Source of the DNA: CAIKZZ01 sp036742455
GTDB taxonomy: Bacteria; Pseudomonadota; Gammaproteobacteria; Steroidobacterales; Steroidobacteraceae
Assembly: GCA_036742455.1 (NCBI GenBank)
Contig: DAINQU010000001.1
Location: forward strand, 1-64,000
Length of the DNA: 64,000 bases
Direction: 5' to 3'
The number at the start of each line of letters is the position of its first letter. Position 1 is the stretch's first letter. Both the position numbers and the translations under genes were made by a program. Positions 28,326 to 37,763 of this stretch are shown here, piece by piece. A model generated the notes under the pieces. The model saw nothing but the letters and a program-made list of their open reading frames with translations, did no database searches and had not been told where the DNA came from.

Positions 28326-30200
28326 CTAGCGCACCTCGCCGCGTAAGGCGAGCACCTCAAGGCGGAGGGACTCCGGCTCGGCATCGCTCGCTGCGATGGG
28401 AAGGCCGATGCGCATCTGAACTCGGGATCGCAGATGCCTAGGCAGAAACCGGGACCACCCCGTGCCGCCACGCGAGAACATAGAACCCCACAAACCGGAA
28501 AGACCGATCGGAACCACCGGTACGGGGTTCTCAGCGAGAATGCGCAATAACCCCGGACGGAACTGATCGATCTCACCGTCGTACGTACGATGGCCCTCCG
28601 GGAAGATACACACGACATTGCCAGCGCGCAGTGCCGCTGCCACCGCGTCAAAGGCAGCTTCACGTACGGCCCGATTCTCCGACGCTGAGGCCACGGGAAT
28701 GGCTTTCATGCCCGTGGAGATCTGCTTCAGTAGGGGCATACGGAAGATTGCCGCTTCCATGACAAAGCGCATCGGCCGGGGAATGGCTGCCGAAAGCACC
28801 AGCGCGTCGGCATAACTCACGTGATTACACACCACCAGCGCAGAGCCTTTACCGGGGAAGCGCTCTAGACCGGATACCTGGACTCGGTACACACAGCGCA
28901 TCAGGGCCCACGCCAGAAAGCGCAACAAGAACTCGGGGACTTGGGCGTAAATGAAGGCCGTCACGCCCACATTGAGAACCGCACAGAGCAGCAGGAGGCC
29001 TCGTATCGACAGGCCCCACCCGATCAACAGAGCGCCGAGGACGGCTGCGACCACCATGAACAGCGCATTCCAAATGCTGTTCGCCGCGATCACCCGCGAC
29101 ATGACCTCGATGGGGGTCCGGCGTTGCACCATGGCGTACAAAGGAACGATGTAGAGCCCCCCCGACAGGCCGATCAATGTGAGATCGACGATGATCCGCC
29201 ACGTCGACTGCTCCCAGAGGAGGCTCGACAGCGTGTGCAGCGTGGCGCTCGGGACGGCCGGCGTGGCGAAGTACAGGTCAATCCCGAACACGGTCATCAA
29301 CAGGGAGCCGAGAGGAACGAGACCAATCTCCAGTCGACCGCCGGAGAGTCGCTCGCAGAGCAGCGAGCCTGTGCCAATGCCGGCGGTGAACCCAAGCAGT
29401 AGGACCGTGACGGTAACCTCAGGCCCGTGCAGGATCACGCTTCCGTAGATAGGCATCTGCGCGAGGATGACCACTCCGTAGAACCAAAACCACGAGATGC
29501 CGAGTATCGCGAGGAATACCGAGTGGTCGCGGTACGCGACCGCCATGTTCTCAATCGTCGATCGCCATAAGTTCCAGTCGATCCGTAATCCGGGAGCCTC
29601 GGGCGCCAGTCGAGGAATGGCTAGGCTCCAGATAAGACCCATTGTGGCAACCGCAATCAACGTAGGCCCGATGATGAGCGTGGTGCCGCTGGCGGCAACG
29701 GGGCCTGCCAGACATTGGCCGCACAATATGGCGACGAATGTACCCATCTCGAGCATGGCATTGCCACCGACCAGTTCGCGCGCATCCAATATCGTCGGCA
29801 GGATGCCGTACTTGGCGGGCGCGAAGAATGTTGAATGCATCCCCATCAGGAACAACGCGCCGAGCAAAGCCCCAATGCTGTGCGTGGCAAAGCCGGCGGT
29901 CGCGAGCAGCATGATGGCGACCTCAAAGCACTTCACAACGCGCATGACCAACACTTTATCGAAGCGGTCTGCCAATTGACCGGCAAGACCGGAGAACACG
30001 ACAAACGGCAGTATGAAGAGACCGCCCGCCAGTTGCGTCAACTGCGCTGGATTGACGCTGCTGTAGGTCACGGCGTCGTAAGTCACGAGGATCACGAGCA
30101 CGTTCTTGTAGAAGTTGTCGTTGAAGGCGCCGAACGCTTGCGTAATGAAGAACGGCAAGAATCGACGTTGCCGTAATAATCCAAATTGGCTCTCAGTCAT
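28326..30200 (-). CDS. MFS transporter-acyltransferase fusion (LplT-PlsC-like)
   Basis: A 624-residue inner-membrane protein. Residues 1-430 are a 12-helix major facilitator domain resembling the lysophospholipid flippase LplT (FGAFNDNFYKNVLVI near the N-terminus). Residues about 445-615 are a PlsC-type acyltransferase with NHVSYAD (His460, Asp465) and FPEG (533-536). Similar fusions, often with an added acyl-ACP synthetase domain, re-import and re-acylate lysophospholipids. Here the ligase is absent from the fusion but a FadD-like gene is the next gene downstream. The start overlaps the tesA stop by 8 bp. Role inferred from domains. Confidence 0.87.
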   Translation of the reverse strand: MTESQFGLLRQRRFLPFFITQAFGAFNDNFYKNVLVILVTYDAVTYSSVNPAQLTQLAGGLFILPFVVFSGLAGQLADRFDKVLVMRVVKCFEVAIMLLATAGFATHSIGALLGALFLMGMHSTFFAPAKYGILPTILDARELVGGNAMLEMGTFVAILCGQCLAGPVAASGTTLIIGPTLIAVATMGLIWSLAIPRLAPEAPGLRIDWNLWRSTIENMAVAYRDHSVFLAILGISWFWFYGVVILAQMPIYGSVILHGPEVTVTVLLLGFTAGIGTGSLLCERLSGGRLEIGLVPLGSLLMTVFGIDLYFATPAVPSATLHTLSSLLWEQSTWRIIVDLTLIGLSGGLYIVPLYAMVQRRTPIEVMSRVIAANSIWNALFMVVAAVLGALLIGWGLSIRGLLLLCAVLNVGVTAFIYAQVPEFLLRFLAWALMRCVYRVQVSGLERFPGKGSALVVCNHVSYADALVLSAAIPRPMRFVMEAAIFRMPLLKQISTGMKAIPVASASENRAVREAAFDAVAAALRAGNVVCIFPEGHRTYDGEIDQFRPGLLRILAENPVPVVPIGLSGLWGSMFSRGGTGWSRFLPRHLRSRVQMRIGLPIAASDAEPESLRLEVLALRGEVR

Positions 30201-30864
30201 GATGCGGTCGCGCGCGTCCTTGCGGTTTTCCCAAGAGGCGCGTTAGCGGCCCCCAAACGTTGTCGAGGATCCGGCCTTGTACGGCGGCCACGGGATGTAA
30301 GTGATCGGCCTGAAAGTTGCGCTCGTCGGGTGCAATGCCTGCGATGAGCGAGGGTATGAGCGGCGCGTGCGCTTGCTGCGCTGCGACCTGATAAGCGTGC
30401 GCCACCGCCTGCGAGTACTCCTCCCCATAATTGCCCGGTAACGGAGCACCGATCACCAGCACGCGAGCGCCCGACGCTTGCGCGCTGCGAGCGATGCGGA
30501 CGAGATTGGCGCCCATCTCATCGGCGGGAAGGCCGCGCAGGGCGTCGTTGGCGCCTAATTCGATGATGACGACCGACGGGTGATGCACCGCCAACGCGCG
30601 AGCCAATCGATTCAATCCGCCGGTGGTGGTTTCGCCGCTGACGCTGGCATTCACGACCGCCTCCCCGTACCCTGCAGACGCTAATCGCTGGGTCAGCAAA
30701 GACACCCATCCCTCACCGGGCTGCAGACCGTAACCGGCGCTGAGCGAGTCCCCGAGTACGAGGACGGGTCCCGGCGCGACAGCGGGCATAGCCGGCGCAC
30801 CCCAAGCGAGGCGAGCGATGCTTAGAGCGCACACAACGGCCAGAGGCCGGAGCAGGAGTTTCAA
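30193..30864 (-). CDS. tesA: Acyl-CoA thioesterase I / lysophospholipase L1 (TesA)
   Basis: A 223-residue periplasmic SGNH hydrolase. The signal peptide (LLLRPLAVVCALSIARLAWGAPA) precedes block I GDSLS with Ser40. The block III Asn106 lies in GANDALRG, and block V has Asp187 and His190 in ADHLHP. It cleaves acyl thioesters and lysophospholipids, consistent with the lysophospholipid acyltransferase fusion downstream. The only plausible start is TTG 30864, directly abutting the divergent ybbA start, with no clear ribosome site. The tesA/ybbA divergent pair is conserved with E. coli. Confidence 0.9.
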   Translation of the reverse strand: MKLLLRPLAVVCALSIARLAWGAPAMPAVAPGPVLVLGDSLSAGYGLQPGEGWVSLLTQRLASAGYGEAVVNASVSGETTTGGLNRLARALAVHHPSVVIIELGANDALRGLPADEMGANLVRIARSAQASGARVLVIGAPLPGNYGEEYSQAVAHAYQVAAQQAHAPLIPSLIAGIAPDERNFQADHLHPVAAVQGRILDNVWGPLTRLLGKPQGRARPHHD

Positions 30865-31545
30865 GTGCCAGTACTCGAGTCGCGCGGAGTGACGAAAGAG
30901 GTTAGCAGCCCTGACGGGCCGCTGACCATCGTGATGGATGTGAGTTTGGCGGTGTATCCCGGCGAGTCTGTTGCGATCGTCGGTCCTTCCGGATCGGGCA
31001 AGTCGACGCTATTGGCATTGCTGGCTGGGCTTGACGTACCTTCACGCGGTGAGGTGCTGCTGCAAGGGCAGCCGTTTTCCGCACTGGATGAAGACGGGCG
31101 CGCGCAGGCGCGCGCGGGGCGTGTCGGCTTTGTGTTCCAAGCGTTCCATCTCGTACCGACTTTGACCGCCGAGGAAAACGTGCGCTTGCCGCTGGAGTTG
31201 GCAGGCACATCGAATGCCGATCGATTGACCGCCGAGGCCCTTGCGAGTGTTGGGCTGGAAAATCGCGCCCGACACATGGCCCGGCAGCTGTCCGGTGGGG
31301 AGCAGCAACGGGTTGCCTTGGCGCGTGCGTTCGTGGGCCGTCCAGCGCTGTTGTTTGCGGATGAGCCGACGGGCAACCTCGACACGGCGAGTGGTGATCG
31401 GGTGATCGAATTGTTGTTTGAGCTCAACCGGACGCTCGGCACCACGTTGGTATTGGTCACTCACGAGCGTAGCCTCGCGGCGCGATGTGATCGCACGTTA
31501 ACGTTGGTTGCGGGTCGCCTGGTCGAGGGGGCGGTGGCCGGATGA
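30865..31545 (+). CDS. ybbA: ABC transporter ATP-binding protein (YbbA)
   Basis: A 226-residue LolD/MacB-type ATPase. Walker A GPSGSGKST, Q-loop FVFQAFHLVPTLTAEENV, signature LSGGEQQRVALARAF and Walker B LLFADEPTGNLD followed by the His switch VTHE are all intact. It energises the FtsX-like permease encoded next (ATGA overlap). Such MacB-family pairs are thought to act mechanically on periplasmic or outer-leaflet substrates rather than by classical import. GTG start with AGGAG 7 bases upstream, inside the tesA reading frame. Confidence 0.92.
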   Translation: MPVLESRGVTKEVSSPDGPLTIVMDVSLAVYPGESVAIVGPSGSGKSTLLALLAGLDVPSRGEVLLQGQPFSALDEDGRAQARAGRVGFVFQAFHLVPTLTAEENVRLPLELAGTSNADRLTAEALASVGLENRARHMARQLSGGEQQRVALARAFVGRPALLFADEPTGNLDTASGDRVIELLFELNRTLGTTLVLVTHERSLAARCDRTLTLVAGRLVEGAVAG

Positions 31546-34037
31546 GCGGCCTACCGCGCCCCGGGGTTCGTTTTTTTCGCATCGCGGGTCGGTCGGACCT
31601 CGCGGTGTTCGTCGCGGCAATTGTCGTCGCGGTGGCTTCGTCGACGACGGTGGGATGGTTCACCGACCGCCTTGAGCGCGGAATTCGGCTGGAGTCGGCG
31701 ACGGTGTTGGCGGCGGACCTCCGGTTGGAGTCCGGCCGCAGCGCCGCGACATTGGACGCCGCCGACCGGGAGGCACAAACCCGGGGCTTACGGACGGCTC
31801 GGACGACGAGCGTGACATCGGTGGTGCATGCGGCTGACCAAGCGCAATTGGCCACGGTCATCGCCAGTGACGGTGGCTACCCGTTGCGCGGCTCGCTGCG
31901 GCTGGCCCAGGTGGTTTACGGCCCGACCGTCGAGACGGTGGCATTACCGTCTCCGGGAACCGCGTACATCGATCCACGCCTCGCGAGTCGGCTGAATGTG
32001 GCGGTCGGCGATGTGCTGCGACTCGGCGCAACGCAAGTGCAGATCGCCGCTGTCTTAGCCGACCGCCCAGACCGCGGTAGCGGATTTGCAGAAGTAGCGC
32101 CGGCGCTGTTGGTGCGGCAGACGGACCTCGCGGCCAGCGGATTGGTGGGGCCCGCAAGTCGTGCCACGTACACACTGCTCGCCGCGGGCGAGGCGTCGGT
32201 GGTCGATGGTTTTATGGCATGGCTACGTGTTCACAAGTCGCCAGCGGAACGACTCGTGTCCGTGGCGGACTCCAGCGCGCAACTGGGAGGCGCAGCGGAA
32301 CGCGCTGGCCAATTCCTGCATTTGGCCGCGGTCACGACCGTCCTACTGGCGGCCATCGCACTGGCCATGGCGGCACGTCGACACGCAGCGAGGCGGCGTG
32401 ACGAGGTGGCGTTGCTCAAATGTTTGGGCGCGACCCGCGCGATCGTTTTGCGGCGGTTCGTGAAGGAATTGGGTGCAGCGACCCTGACCGGTGGACTCAT
32501 CGGTATCGTCGGCGGGTATGCCGGCCAATGGGGGCTCGCATCATTCGCGCAGGTCTTCACGGGACTCGCGATTCTGCCCGCCCCGGGCGCGACCCCGGCG
32601 TTGCTCGGATTGACGACCGCGGTGGTGATGGTGGCTGGCTTTGGGTTGCCGCCCATTCTGGAGTTAACACGGGTGCCCCCCGCGCGCGTCTTGCGGGAGG
32701 ATTTGCTTCCGCGCGCACTGCCACTGATCGTGCCGGCGCTGGCGGCAGTGTCGGCGCTCTTGCTGATTCTGTATATCGGTGTGCGCGATGTGCGATTGAT
32801 GGTGGGCGCCGCACTGGCGCTGCTATCGGTCACGGTGGTTTACGCCGGACTCGGCGGTTGCCTGGTCGGGCTTGCGGGACGGGTTCGCTCCGACGCCGGT
32901 CATCCGTGGCGTTTTGGGATCGCCGCATTGGCGCGTCGGCGCTTGGAGAGCGTTGCGCAGCTGGTCGCCTTCAGTGTGGCCCTCACCTTGCTGCTGCTGA
33001 TGGGGGTTGTTCGGCGCGATCTCTTAGAGGAGTGGCGCCAAGCGCTCCCCGCAAATGCTCCAAATCACTTTCTCATCAACATTGCGCCGGACGAGAAAGC
33101 TGCGGTCGGGCAGTATTTTGCCGGTATGCGGGTGGGGGTTGAGTTTGCGCCGTGGGTTCGCGCACGGCTGGTCTCGGTCAATGGCACGCCGATGGCCCAG
33201 CGTTTACCGGCGACGGAGCGAGGCCGCGCCTTCGCAGAACGCGAGCAGAATTTGAGTTTTAGCGCGGAGGTGCCGCGCGATAACCGTATCGTTCAGGGGC
33301 AGTGGTGGTCGCATCCGGATCCCCGTGATCCTGAGGTCTCGGTGGCGACCGAATATCGGGACGAACTGGGATTGAAACTCGGCGACCGGCTCCTGTTTGA
33401 TGTCGCTGGGGAGCCGTTGGCCGTGCGGCTGAGCAGTGTCCGCAAAGTCCGGTGGGACGGCTTTCGACCCAATTTCTTTCTCCTGATTTCGCCGGCGGTG
33501 CTGGACGATCGGGTCGGCAGTTATTTGGCGGCGGCGCATCTCGATGCGTCGGCGCGCCAGCATCTCGCTGAGTTCAATCGGCGATTCCCGACGGTGACCG
33601 TATTGGACCTCGACGGCGTACTGACCACGGTCCGTCGCTTGGTCGACCGAGCCTCGGATGCGGTCACGTACGTCTTTGCGTTCACCTTGCTGGCGGGGCT
33701 GGTGGTCCTGCAGGCCGCCATACGGGCCACGGCGGACGAGCGACGCTTTGAGGGGGCTTTACTACGGGCCTTCGGCGCGAGCCGACACCGGGTGATTGCC
33801 TGCGCGGTCGCTGAATTTGCGACCTTGGGCGTACTGGCTGGCGTCGCCGCGGCGGGTGCCGCGGCCATCATTGGGGCGGTGGTGGCGGTCTATTGGCTGG
33901 GATTGCCATGGCACCCGCATCTCGTGCTCTGGCTGTGGGGGCCCGGCGCCGGGCTGCTCCTCGTGGGTATTGCCGGTGCGGTCGGCACGTGGCGGTTGGC
34001 GTCGACGCCGCCGGTGCACGTGCTTCGTGGCGGGTAG
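31542..34037 (+). CDS. ybbP: FtsX-like ABC transporter permease (YbbP)
   Basis: An 831-residue membrane protein of the MacB/FtsX mechanotransmission class. It has an N-terminal helix (about 18-40), a large periplasmic domain, then paired blocks of helices around 250-460 and a C-terminal FtsX triplet starting near ATYVFAFTLLAGLVVLQAAI. The VALLKCLGATRAIVLRRFV segment is the coupling-helix motif of FtsX domains, repeated as GALLRAFGASRHRVIACAV. Length matches E. coli YbbP (804). The substrate is unknown; proximity to tesA suggests envelope lipid or acyl handling. Confidence 0.91.
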   Translation: MSGLPRPGVRFFRIAGRSDLAVFVAAIVVAVASSTTVGWFTDRLERGIRLESATVLAADLRLESGRSAATLDAADREAQTRGLRTARTTSVTSVVHAADQAQLATVIASDGGYPLRGSLRLAQVVYGPTVETVALPSPGTAYIDPRLASRLNVAVGDVLRLGATQVQIAAVLADRPDRGSGFAEVAPALLVRQTDLAASGLVGPASRATYTLLAAGEASVVDGFMAWLRVHKSPAERLVSVADSSAQLGGAAERAGQFLHLAAVTTVLLAAIALAMAARRHAARRRDEVALLKCLGATRAIVLRRFVKELGAATLTGGLIGIVGGYAGQWGLASFAQVFTGLAILPAPGATPALLGLTTAVVMVAGFGLPPILELTRVPPARVLREDLLPRALPLIVPALAAVSALLLILYIGVRDVRLMVGAALALLSVTVVYAGLGGCLVGLAGRVRSDAGHPWRFGIAALARRRLESVAQLVAFSVALTLLLLMGVVRRDLLEEWRQALPANAPNHFLINIAPDEKAAVGQYFAGMRVGVEFAPWVRARLVSVNGTPMAQRLPATERGRAFAEREQNLSFSAEVPRDNRIVQGQWWSHPDPRDPEVSVATEYRDELGLKLGDRLLFDVAGEPLAVRLSSVRKVRWDGFRPNFFLLISPAVLDDRVGSYLAAAHLDASARQHLAEFNRRFPTVTVLDLDGVLTTVRRLVDRASDAVTYVFAFTLLAGLVVLQAAIRATADERRFEGALLRAFGASRHRVIACAVAEFATLGVLAGVAAAGAAAIIGAVVAVYWLGLPWHPHLVLWLWGPGAGLLLVGIAGAVGTWRLASTPPVHVLRGG

Positions 34038-34039
34038 GA

Positions 34040-34735
34040 TCAGGGGCCAGACACCGCCGTGCGGAACGTACCTTCCAAGTGGCGGTTACCTTGGGGGGTG
34101 ATGGATTCGATGCTCCATTCGTATACGCCGGCCGGAAGGACGCCGATATTGAGCGCCAGGGCTAAGTCGCCGTTGGCGTCCGGTTCCAACCGGTCGATGC
34201 GCGAGACTTCCGTACGGTCGGCGCGGCGTATCGACAGTCCAAAAGTCGATGCCGTCGAGTGCTGCACATTGATGCGCAACTCGGTGTAATTCGGTCTGAG
34301 ACGTGATCCGAGGTTGATGGCGTTCGAACCGGAGTCCCCCAGTACGGGAGTGACGCGCAAATGAGACACAAATCGTGCGTTTGGCAGGGCTCCGCGATCG
34401 GCCAGCGCTTTGGCTTCGGCGACGTGACTGAGCAATGCGCGACGGTCCGCGTTGGCGCCGATGCCTGCCCCGATCGCGGCAACGAGCGCGATGCTGAGCG
34501 CGGCAATGCTGATGGGATGGCACCACCGCGGCACCGTCTGGGCACTCGGCGGTTGGCTTCGAGTCAACTTGAGTAGGCGTTCGAGCCGAGTCAGCGCCCC
34601 GGGTAGGTCCAGTCGGTCCGCCAATGCCGGATGCTGCTTGAGCATCTGCTCCAAGTACCGAGACTCTGCGCCAGACAGGTGGCCGAGCAGGTAACGTTCG
34701 ACAATGTGAGTGTCAGTGATGACCTGCGGATCCAT
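34040..34735 (-). CDS. Single-pass membrane protein with anti-sigma-like N-terminus
   Basis: A 231-residue protein of no family I can name. The N-terminus (ITDTHIVERYLLGHLSGAESRYLEQML) resembles the helical start of anti-sigma factors and related putative zinc-finger membrane proteins, but the Cys/His zinc ligands are absent. One membrane helix lies near 75-92 (ISIAALSIALVAAIGAGIGA), followed by a periplasmic beta-rich domain with LRINVQHSTASTFGLSIRRADRTEV and VLPAGVYEWSIESITPQG. No ECF sigma gene is adjacent. Convergent with ybbP, 2 bases apart. Confidence 0.68.
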   Translation of the reverse strand: MDPQVITDTHIVERYLLGHLSGAESRYLEQMLKQHPALADRLDLPGALTRLERLLKLTRSQPPSAQTVPRWCHPISIAALSIALVAAIGAGIGANADRRALLSHVAEAKALADRGALPNARFVSHLRVTPVLGDSGSNAINLGSRLRPNYTELRINVQHSTASTFGLSIRRADRTEVSRIDRLEPDANGDLALALNIGVLPAGVYEWSIESITPQGNRHLEGTFRTAVSGP

Positions 34736-34827
34736 TCGCGTTGGTCCGTTGCGGGGAAGGTCACAACCTTAGGGTGCACGACCCGTCCAGTACAGGAATA
34801 GGGTCACAGGTTTAAAGGAGAGGGGTG

Positions 34828-35217
34828 ATGGACGACCATGTTTTTCTAGCGTCTTTGGAAGACGGATCGTTGCCGCCGCAGGCATTCGGTCACCGGGCTC
34901 ACCTGCGCGCGGGCTTTTTGTATCTCCAGCGTCATGATTTCCCCTCTGCCTGCGTCGCCATGAAGCGCGCAATTACCGGTTTCGCCGAGCGGCTCGGTAA
35001 AGCCAGTCTCTACCACGAGACGCTCACGGTCGCGTTTCTGGCCCTGATGGCTGAGCGGCAGGCCGATGAGCCTCAAGATATTGATTTTGAGACATTTATG
35101 GCGAGGTACCCGGAGTTGGAGGACCTGAAGTATTTCCAGCGCTACTACCCGGCGGGGACACTGGACAGCCCGGAGTCGCGACACACGTTTGTGCTGCCCA
35201 GACCGCGTGTGGACTGA
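34828..35217 (+). CDS. Conserved small protein of unknown function
   Basis: A 129-residue soluble protein. The FGHRAHLRAGFLYLQRHDFPSACVAMKRAITGFAERLG and SLYHETLTVAFLALM blocks look like a widespread uncharacterised family with a conserved H..HLR and YHETLT. The His and Glu residues could bind a metal, but this is speculation. ATG 34828 has AAGGAGAGG just upstream; GTG 34825 is also in frame. Divergent from the anti-sigma-like gene. Confidence 0.77.
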   Translation: MDDHVFLASLEDGSLPPQAFGHRAHLRAGFLYLQRHDFPSACVAMKRAITGFAERLGKASLYHETLTVAFLALMAERQADEPQDIDFETFMARYPELEDLKYFQRYYPAGTLDSPESRHTFVLPRPRVD

Positions 35218-35295
35218 GTTCTGTCCTAGACATGGCGCAAATACGGGCGGTCCATGTCGCGAACCGTCCGGGTCGGAGCGGGGGGCGCGAGTAAG

Positions 35296-35964
35296 ATGCG
35301 CAGCACGATGGCACTGACCCCCGAATTAGCCGCCTGGCGAAAAACTGAGCGAGCGCGCCTTATCGCTGCCCGCTTGGCCACACCGTTGGACGTTCGGGCG
35401 TTGTGTGCGCAGCGGATCGACGGCTACTTGCGCCGTGGCTTCCCGCTGCTTGCGCGCCTGACGATCGGACTGTGTTGGCCTTACCAGGGGGAATACGACG
35501 CACGCGGTGTCGCGGCCGAATTTCGCCAGCAAGGCGCTCGTTTGGCGCTGCCATCGGTGGTGGCAAAGGCACAGCCGCTCGAGTTTCTGGAGTGGTGGCC
35601 GGAGGTGGCCATGCGGGCCGGTGTCTACGACATCCCGGTACCCATGGATACCCAGTCGGTGGTGCCCGAGGCGCTCCTGATCCCCGTGGTTGGGATCGGC
35701 GCCGTGGGCGATCGCTTGGGCTACGGTGGCGGGTTCTACGATCGGACGCTCGCGGCATTGCGCCCGCGGCCGTTGACGATCGCGATTGCTCACGATGCGG
35801 CGCGGGTCGCGACGACCTACCCGCAGGATCACGACATCCTGATGGATTTCGTGGTGACGGAATCAGGCATCGAGGCAGCCGTGCCGGGCGGCCTTGAGCG
35901 CATCGACGAGGCAGAGGCTGCGCGACGCGCCGAGGCCCTTTGGGCTGCGCGAAGCGGTGCCTAA
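35296..35964 (+). CDS. 5-formyltetrahydrofolate cyclo-ligase
   Basis: A 222-residue enzyme converting 5-formyl-THF to 5,10-methenyl-THF with ATP (YgfA/Fau family). The signature GYGGGFYDRTLA and PVVGIGAVGDRLG are the ATP and folate-binding blocks, and the N-terminal WRKTERARLIAARLA is the usual basic helix. The start is uncertain: ATG 35296 or 35308, both in frame, with a GGGGG run upstream of the first. It precedes fhs, so two C1-folate genes sit together. No 6S RNA could be recognised upstream, unlike the enterobacterial ssrS-ygfA order. Confidence 0.9.
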   Translation: MRSTMALTPELAAWRKTERARLIAARLATPLDVRALCAQRIDGYLRRGFPLLARLTIGLCWPYQGEYDARGVAAEFRQQGARLALPSVVAKAQPLEFLEWWPEVAMRAGVYDIPVPMDTQSVVPEALLIPVVGIGAVGDRLGYGGGFYDRTLAALRPRPLTIAIAHDAARVATTYPQDHDILMDFVVTESGIEAAVPGGLERIDEAEAARRAEALWAARSGA

Positions 35965-36078
35965 GACGACGGAGCTAGCGGCACACGGATGAAGGATTGG
36001 GATCCTCGTGGCACTCGTGGTCGCTGGGGAACACTTAGTGAATCAACACCCGTAGAACGGGCGGTAAGGGAGATTTTC

Positions 36079-37752
36079 GTGCGTTCAGATATCGAGATTG
36101 CTCAGGCAGCGACCATGCAACCGATCACCGACATCGCATCGCGACTCGGGATCCCGGATGACGCATTGGACCAGTACGGCAAGTACAAGGCCAAGATTTC
36201 GCTCGATTACATCGATAGCCTCGCGTCGAAGCCTGACGGCAAGTTGATTCTGGTGACGGCCATCAGCCCCACCCCGGCGGGCGAAGGCAAGACCACAACC
36301 ACGGTGGGCTTGGGCGACGCGCTGAATAAGATCGGCAAGAAGGCCGTTATCTGTCTGCGCGAACCCAGCCTCGGCCCCGTCTTCGGAATGAAGGGCGGCG
36401 CGGCGGGCGGTGGCATGGCGCAGGTCGTGCCGATGGAAGACATCAATCTGCACTTCACCGGCGACTTCAACGCCATCGCGTTGGCGAATAACTTGCTCGC
36501 GGCGTTGCTCGACAACCATATTCATCACGGCAACGCGCTGGGTATCGACGTCCGTCGTATCACCTGGAAGCGCGTGATGGACATGAACGATCGCGCGCTG
36601 CGCGACATCACCGCGTCGCTCGGTGGCCCAGGCAATGGGTACCCCCGTCAGGACGGCTTCGACATCGTCGTCGCTTCGGAAGTGATGGCGATCTTCTGCT
36701 TGGCGACCAGCCTTAAGGATCTCAAAGAACGTCTCGGCAACATCGTGGTGGGCTACACCCGCGACCAAAAGCCGGTGCGTGCGCGCGACCTGAATGCGGC
36801 CGGCGCGATGACCGTGTTGCTGCGTGAAGCGCTCAAGCCCAATCTGGTGCAGACGCTGGAAAATAACGCGGCGTTCATCCACGGTGGCCCGTTCGCCAAC
36901 ATTGCGCACGGCTGCAACTCTGTTCTCGCCACGAAGACGGCGTTGAAGCTCGCCGACTACGTGGTCACGGAAGCGGGCTTCGGCGCTGACCTCGGCGCTG
37001 AGAAGTTCATCGACATTAAGTGCCGCAAGTCGGGTCTCAGCCCGTCGGTGGTCGTGCTGGTTGCGACCATCCGTGCGCTCAAGTTCCACGGTGGCTGCGA
37101 TCTCAAGGAAATGAGCTCCGAAAACCTGCCCGCGCTTGAGAAAGGCATCGTCAATTTGGAGCGTCACGTCAATAACGTGCGCAACCATTACGGACTGCCG
37201 TGCGTAATCGCGATCAACCACCGTACGACCGACACCGACGCTGAAGTCGCGTTGCTCAAGGACAAGATGGCGCAGCACGGTGCGCCGGTGATCTTGGCGC
37301 GCCACTGGGCAGAAGGCGGCGCGGGTGCGGCCGATCTGGCGCATGCGGTCGTCGAGACCATTGAGAAGAATCCGGGCAAGGCGACGTTCGTGTACGACGA
37401 GTCGCTGCCGCTGTGGGACAAGATGAAGGCCATTGCGACCAAGATCTACGGCGCGGCCGACATCTCGGCGGATGCCAAGGTTCGTGGTCAGATTAAGCAG
37501 TTGCAGGAATCCGGCTACGGGCATTACCCGGTGTGTGTTGCGAAGACGCAGTACTCCTTCTCCACCGATCCGGCGCTGAAGGGCGCTCCCTCGGGTCACA
37601 TGGTGAACGTGCGTGAGGTCCGCCTTGCGGCCGGCGCTGAGTTCATCGTGATGGTCTGCGGTGACATCATGACCATGCCGGGCCTGCCGAAGGTGCCGTC
37701 GGCCGACCACATCGATATTGATGAAAATGGTAAGGTCGTAGGCCTCTTCTAA
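36079..37752 (+). CDS. fhs: Formate-tetrahydrofolate ligase
   Basis: A 557-residue ATP-dependent enzyme making 10-formyl-THF from formate and [23 protein letters not shown] is the P-loop region, followed by [36 protein letters not shown], the family signature. GTG 36079 with AAGGGA 8 bases upstream gives the standard length; a longer in-frame extension to 35989 has no family similarity. Codon use here is unusually biased towards favoured codons compared with neighbours, suggesting high expression. An APC permease follows 11 bases later. Confidence 0.96.
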   Translation: MRSDIEIAQAATMQPITDIASRLGIPDDALDQYGKYKAKISLDYIDSLASKPDGKLILVTAISPTPAGEGKTTTTVGLGDALNKIGKKAVICLREPSLGPVFGMKGGAAGGGMAQVVPMEDINLHFTGDFNAIALANNLLAALLDNHIHHGNALGIDVRRITWKRVMDMNDRALRDITASLGGPGNGYPRQDGFDIVVASEVMAIFCLATSLKDLKERLGNIVVGYTRDQKPVRARDLNAAGAMTVLLREALKPNLVQTLENNAAFIHGGPFANIAHGCNSVLATKTALKLADYVVTEAGFGADLGAEKFIDIKCRKSGLSPSVVVLVATIRALKFHGGCDLKEMSSENLPALEKGIVNLERHVNNVRNHYGLPCVIAINHRTTDTDAEVALLKDKMAQHGAPVILARHWAEGGAGAADLAHAVVETIEKNPGKATFVYDESLPLWDKMKAIATKIYGAADISADAKVRGQIKQLQESGYGHYPVCVAKTQYSFSTDPALKGAPSGHMVNVREVRLAAGAEFIVMVCGDIMTMPGLPKVPSADHIDIDENGKVVGLF

Positions 37753-37763
37753 GGGAGTCCGAC

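Noticed and set aside
35218..35295. Possible 6S RNA upstream of the 5-formyl-THF cyclo-ligase, as in E. coli
   Set aside because: Only 78 bases are free and no long imperfect hairpin with a central bubble can be drawn.
36085..37710. 541-codon open frame antisense to fhs
   Set aside because: It mirrors the strongly biased codon use of fhs, has no family motifs, and the forward gene is certain.
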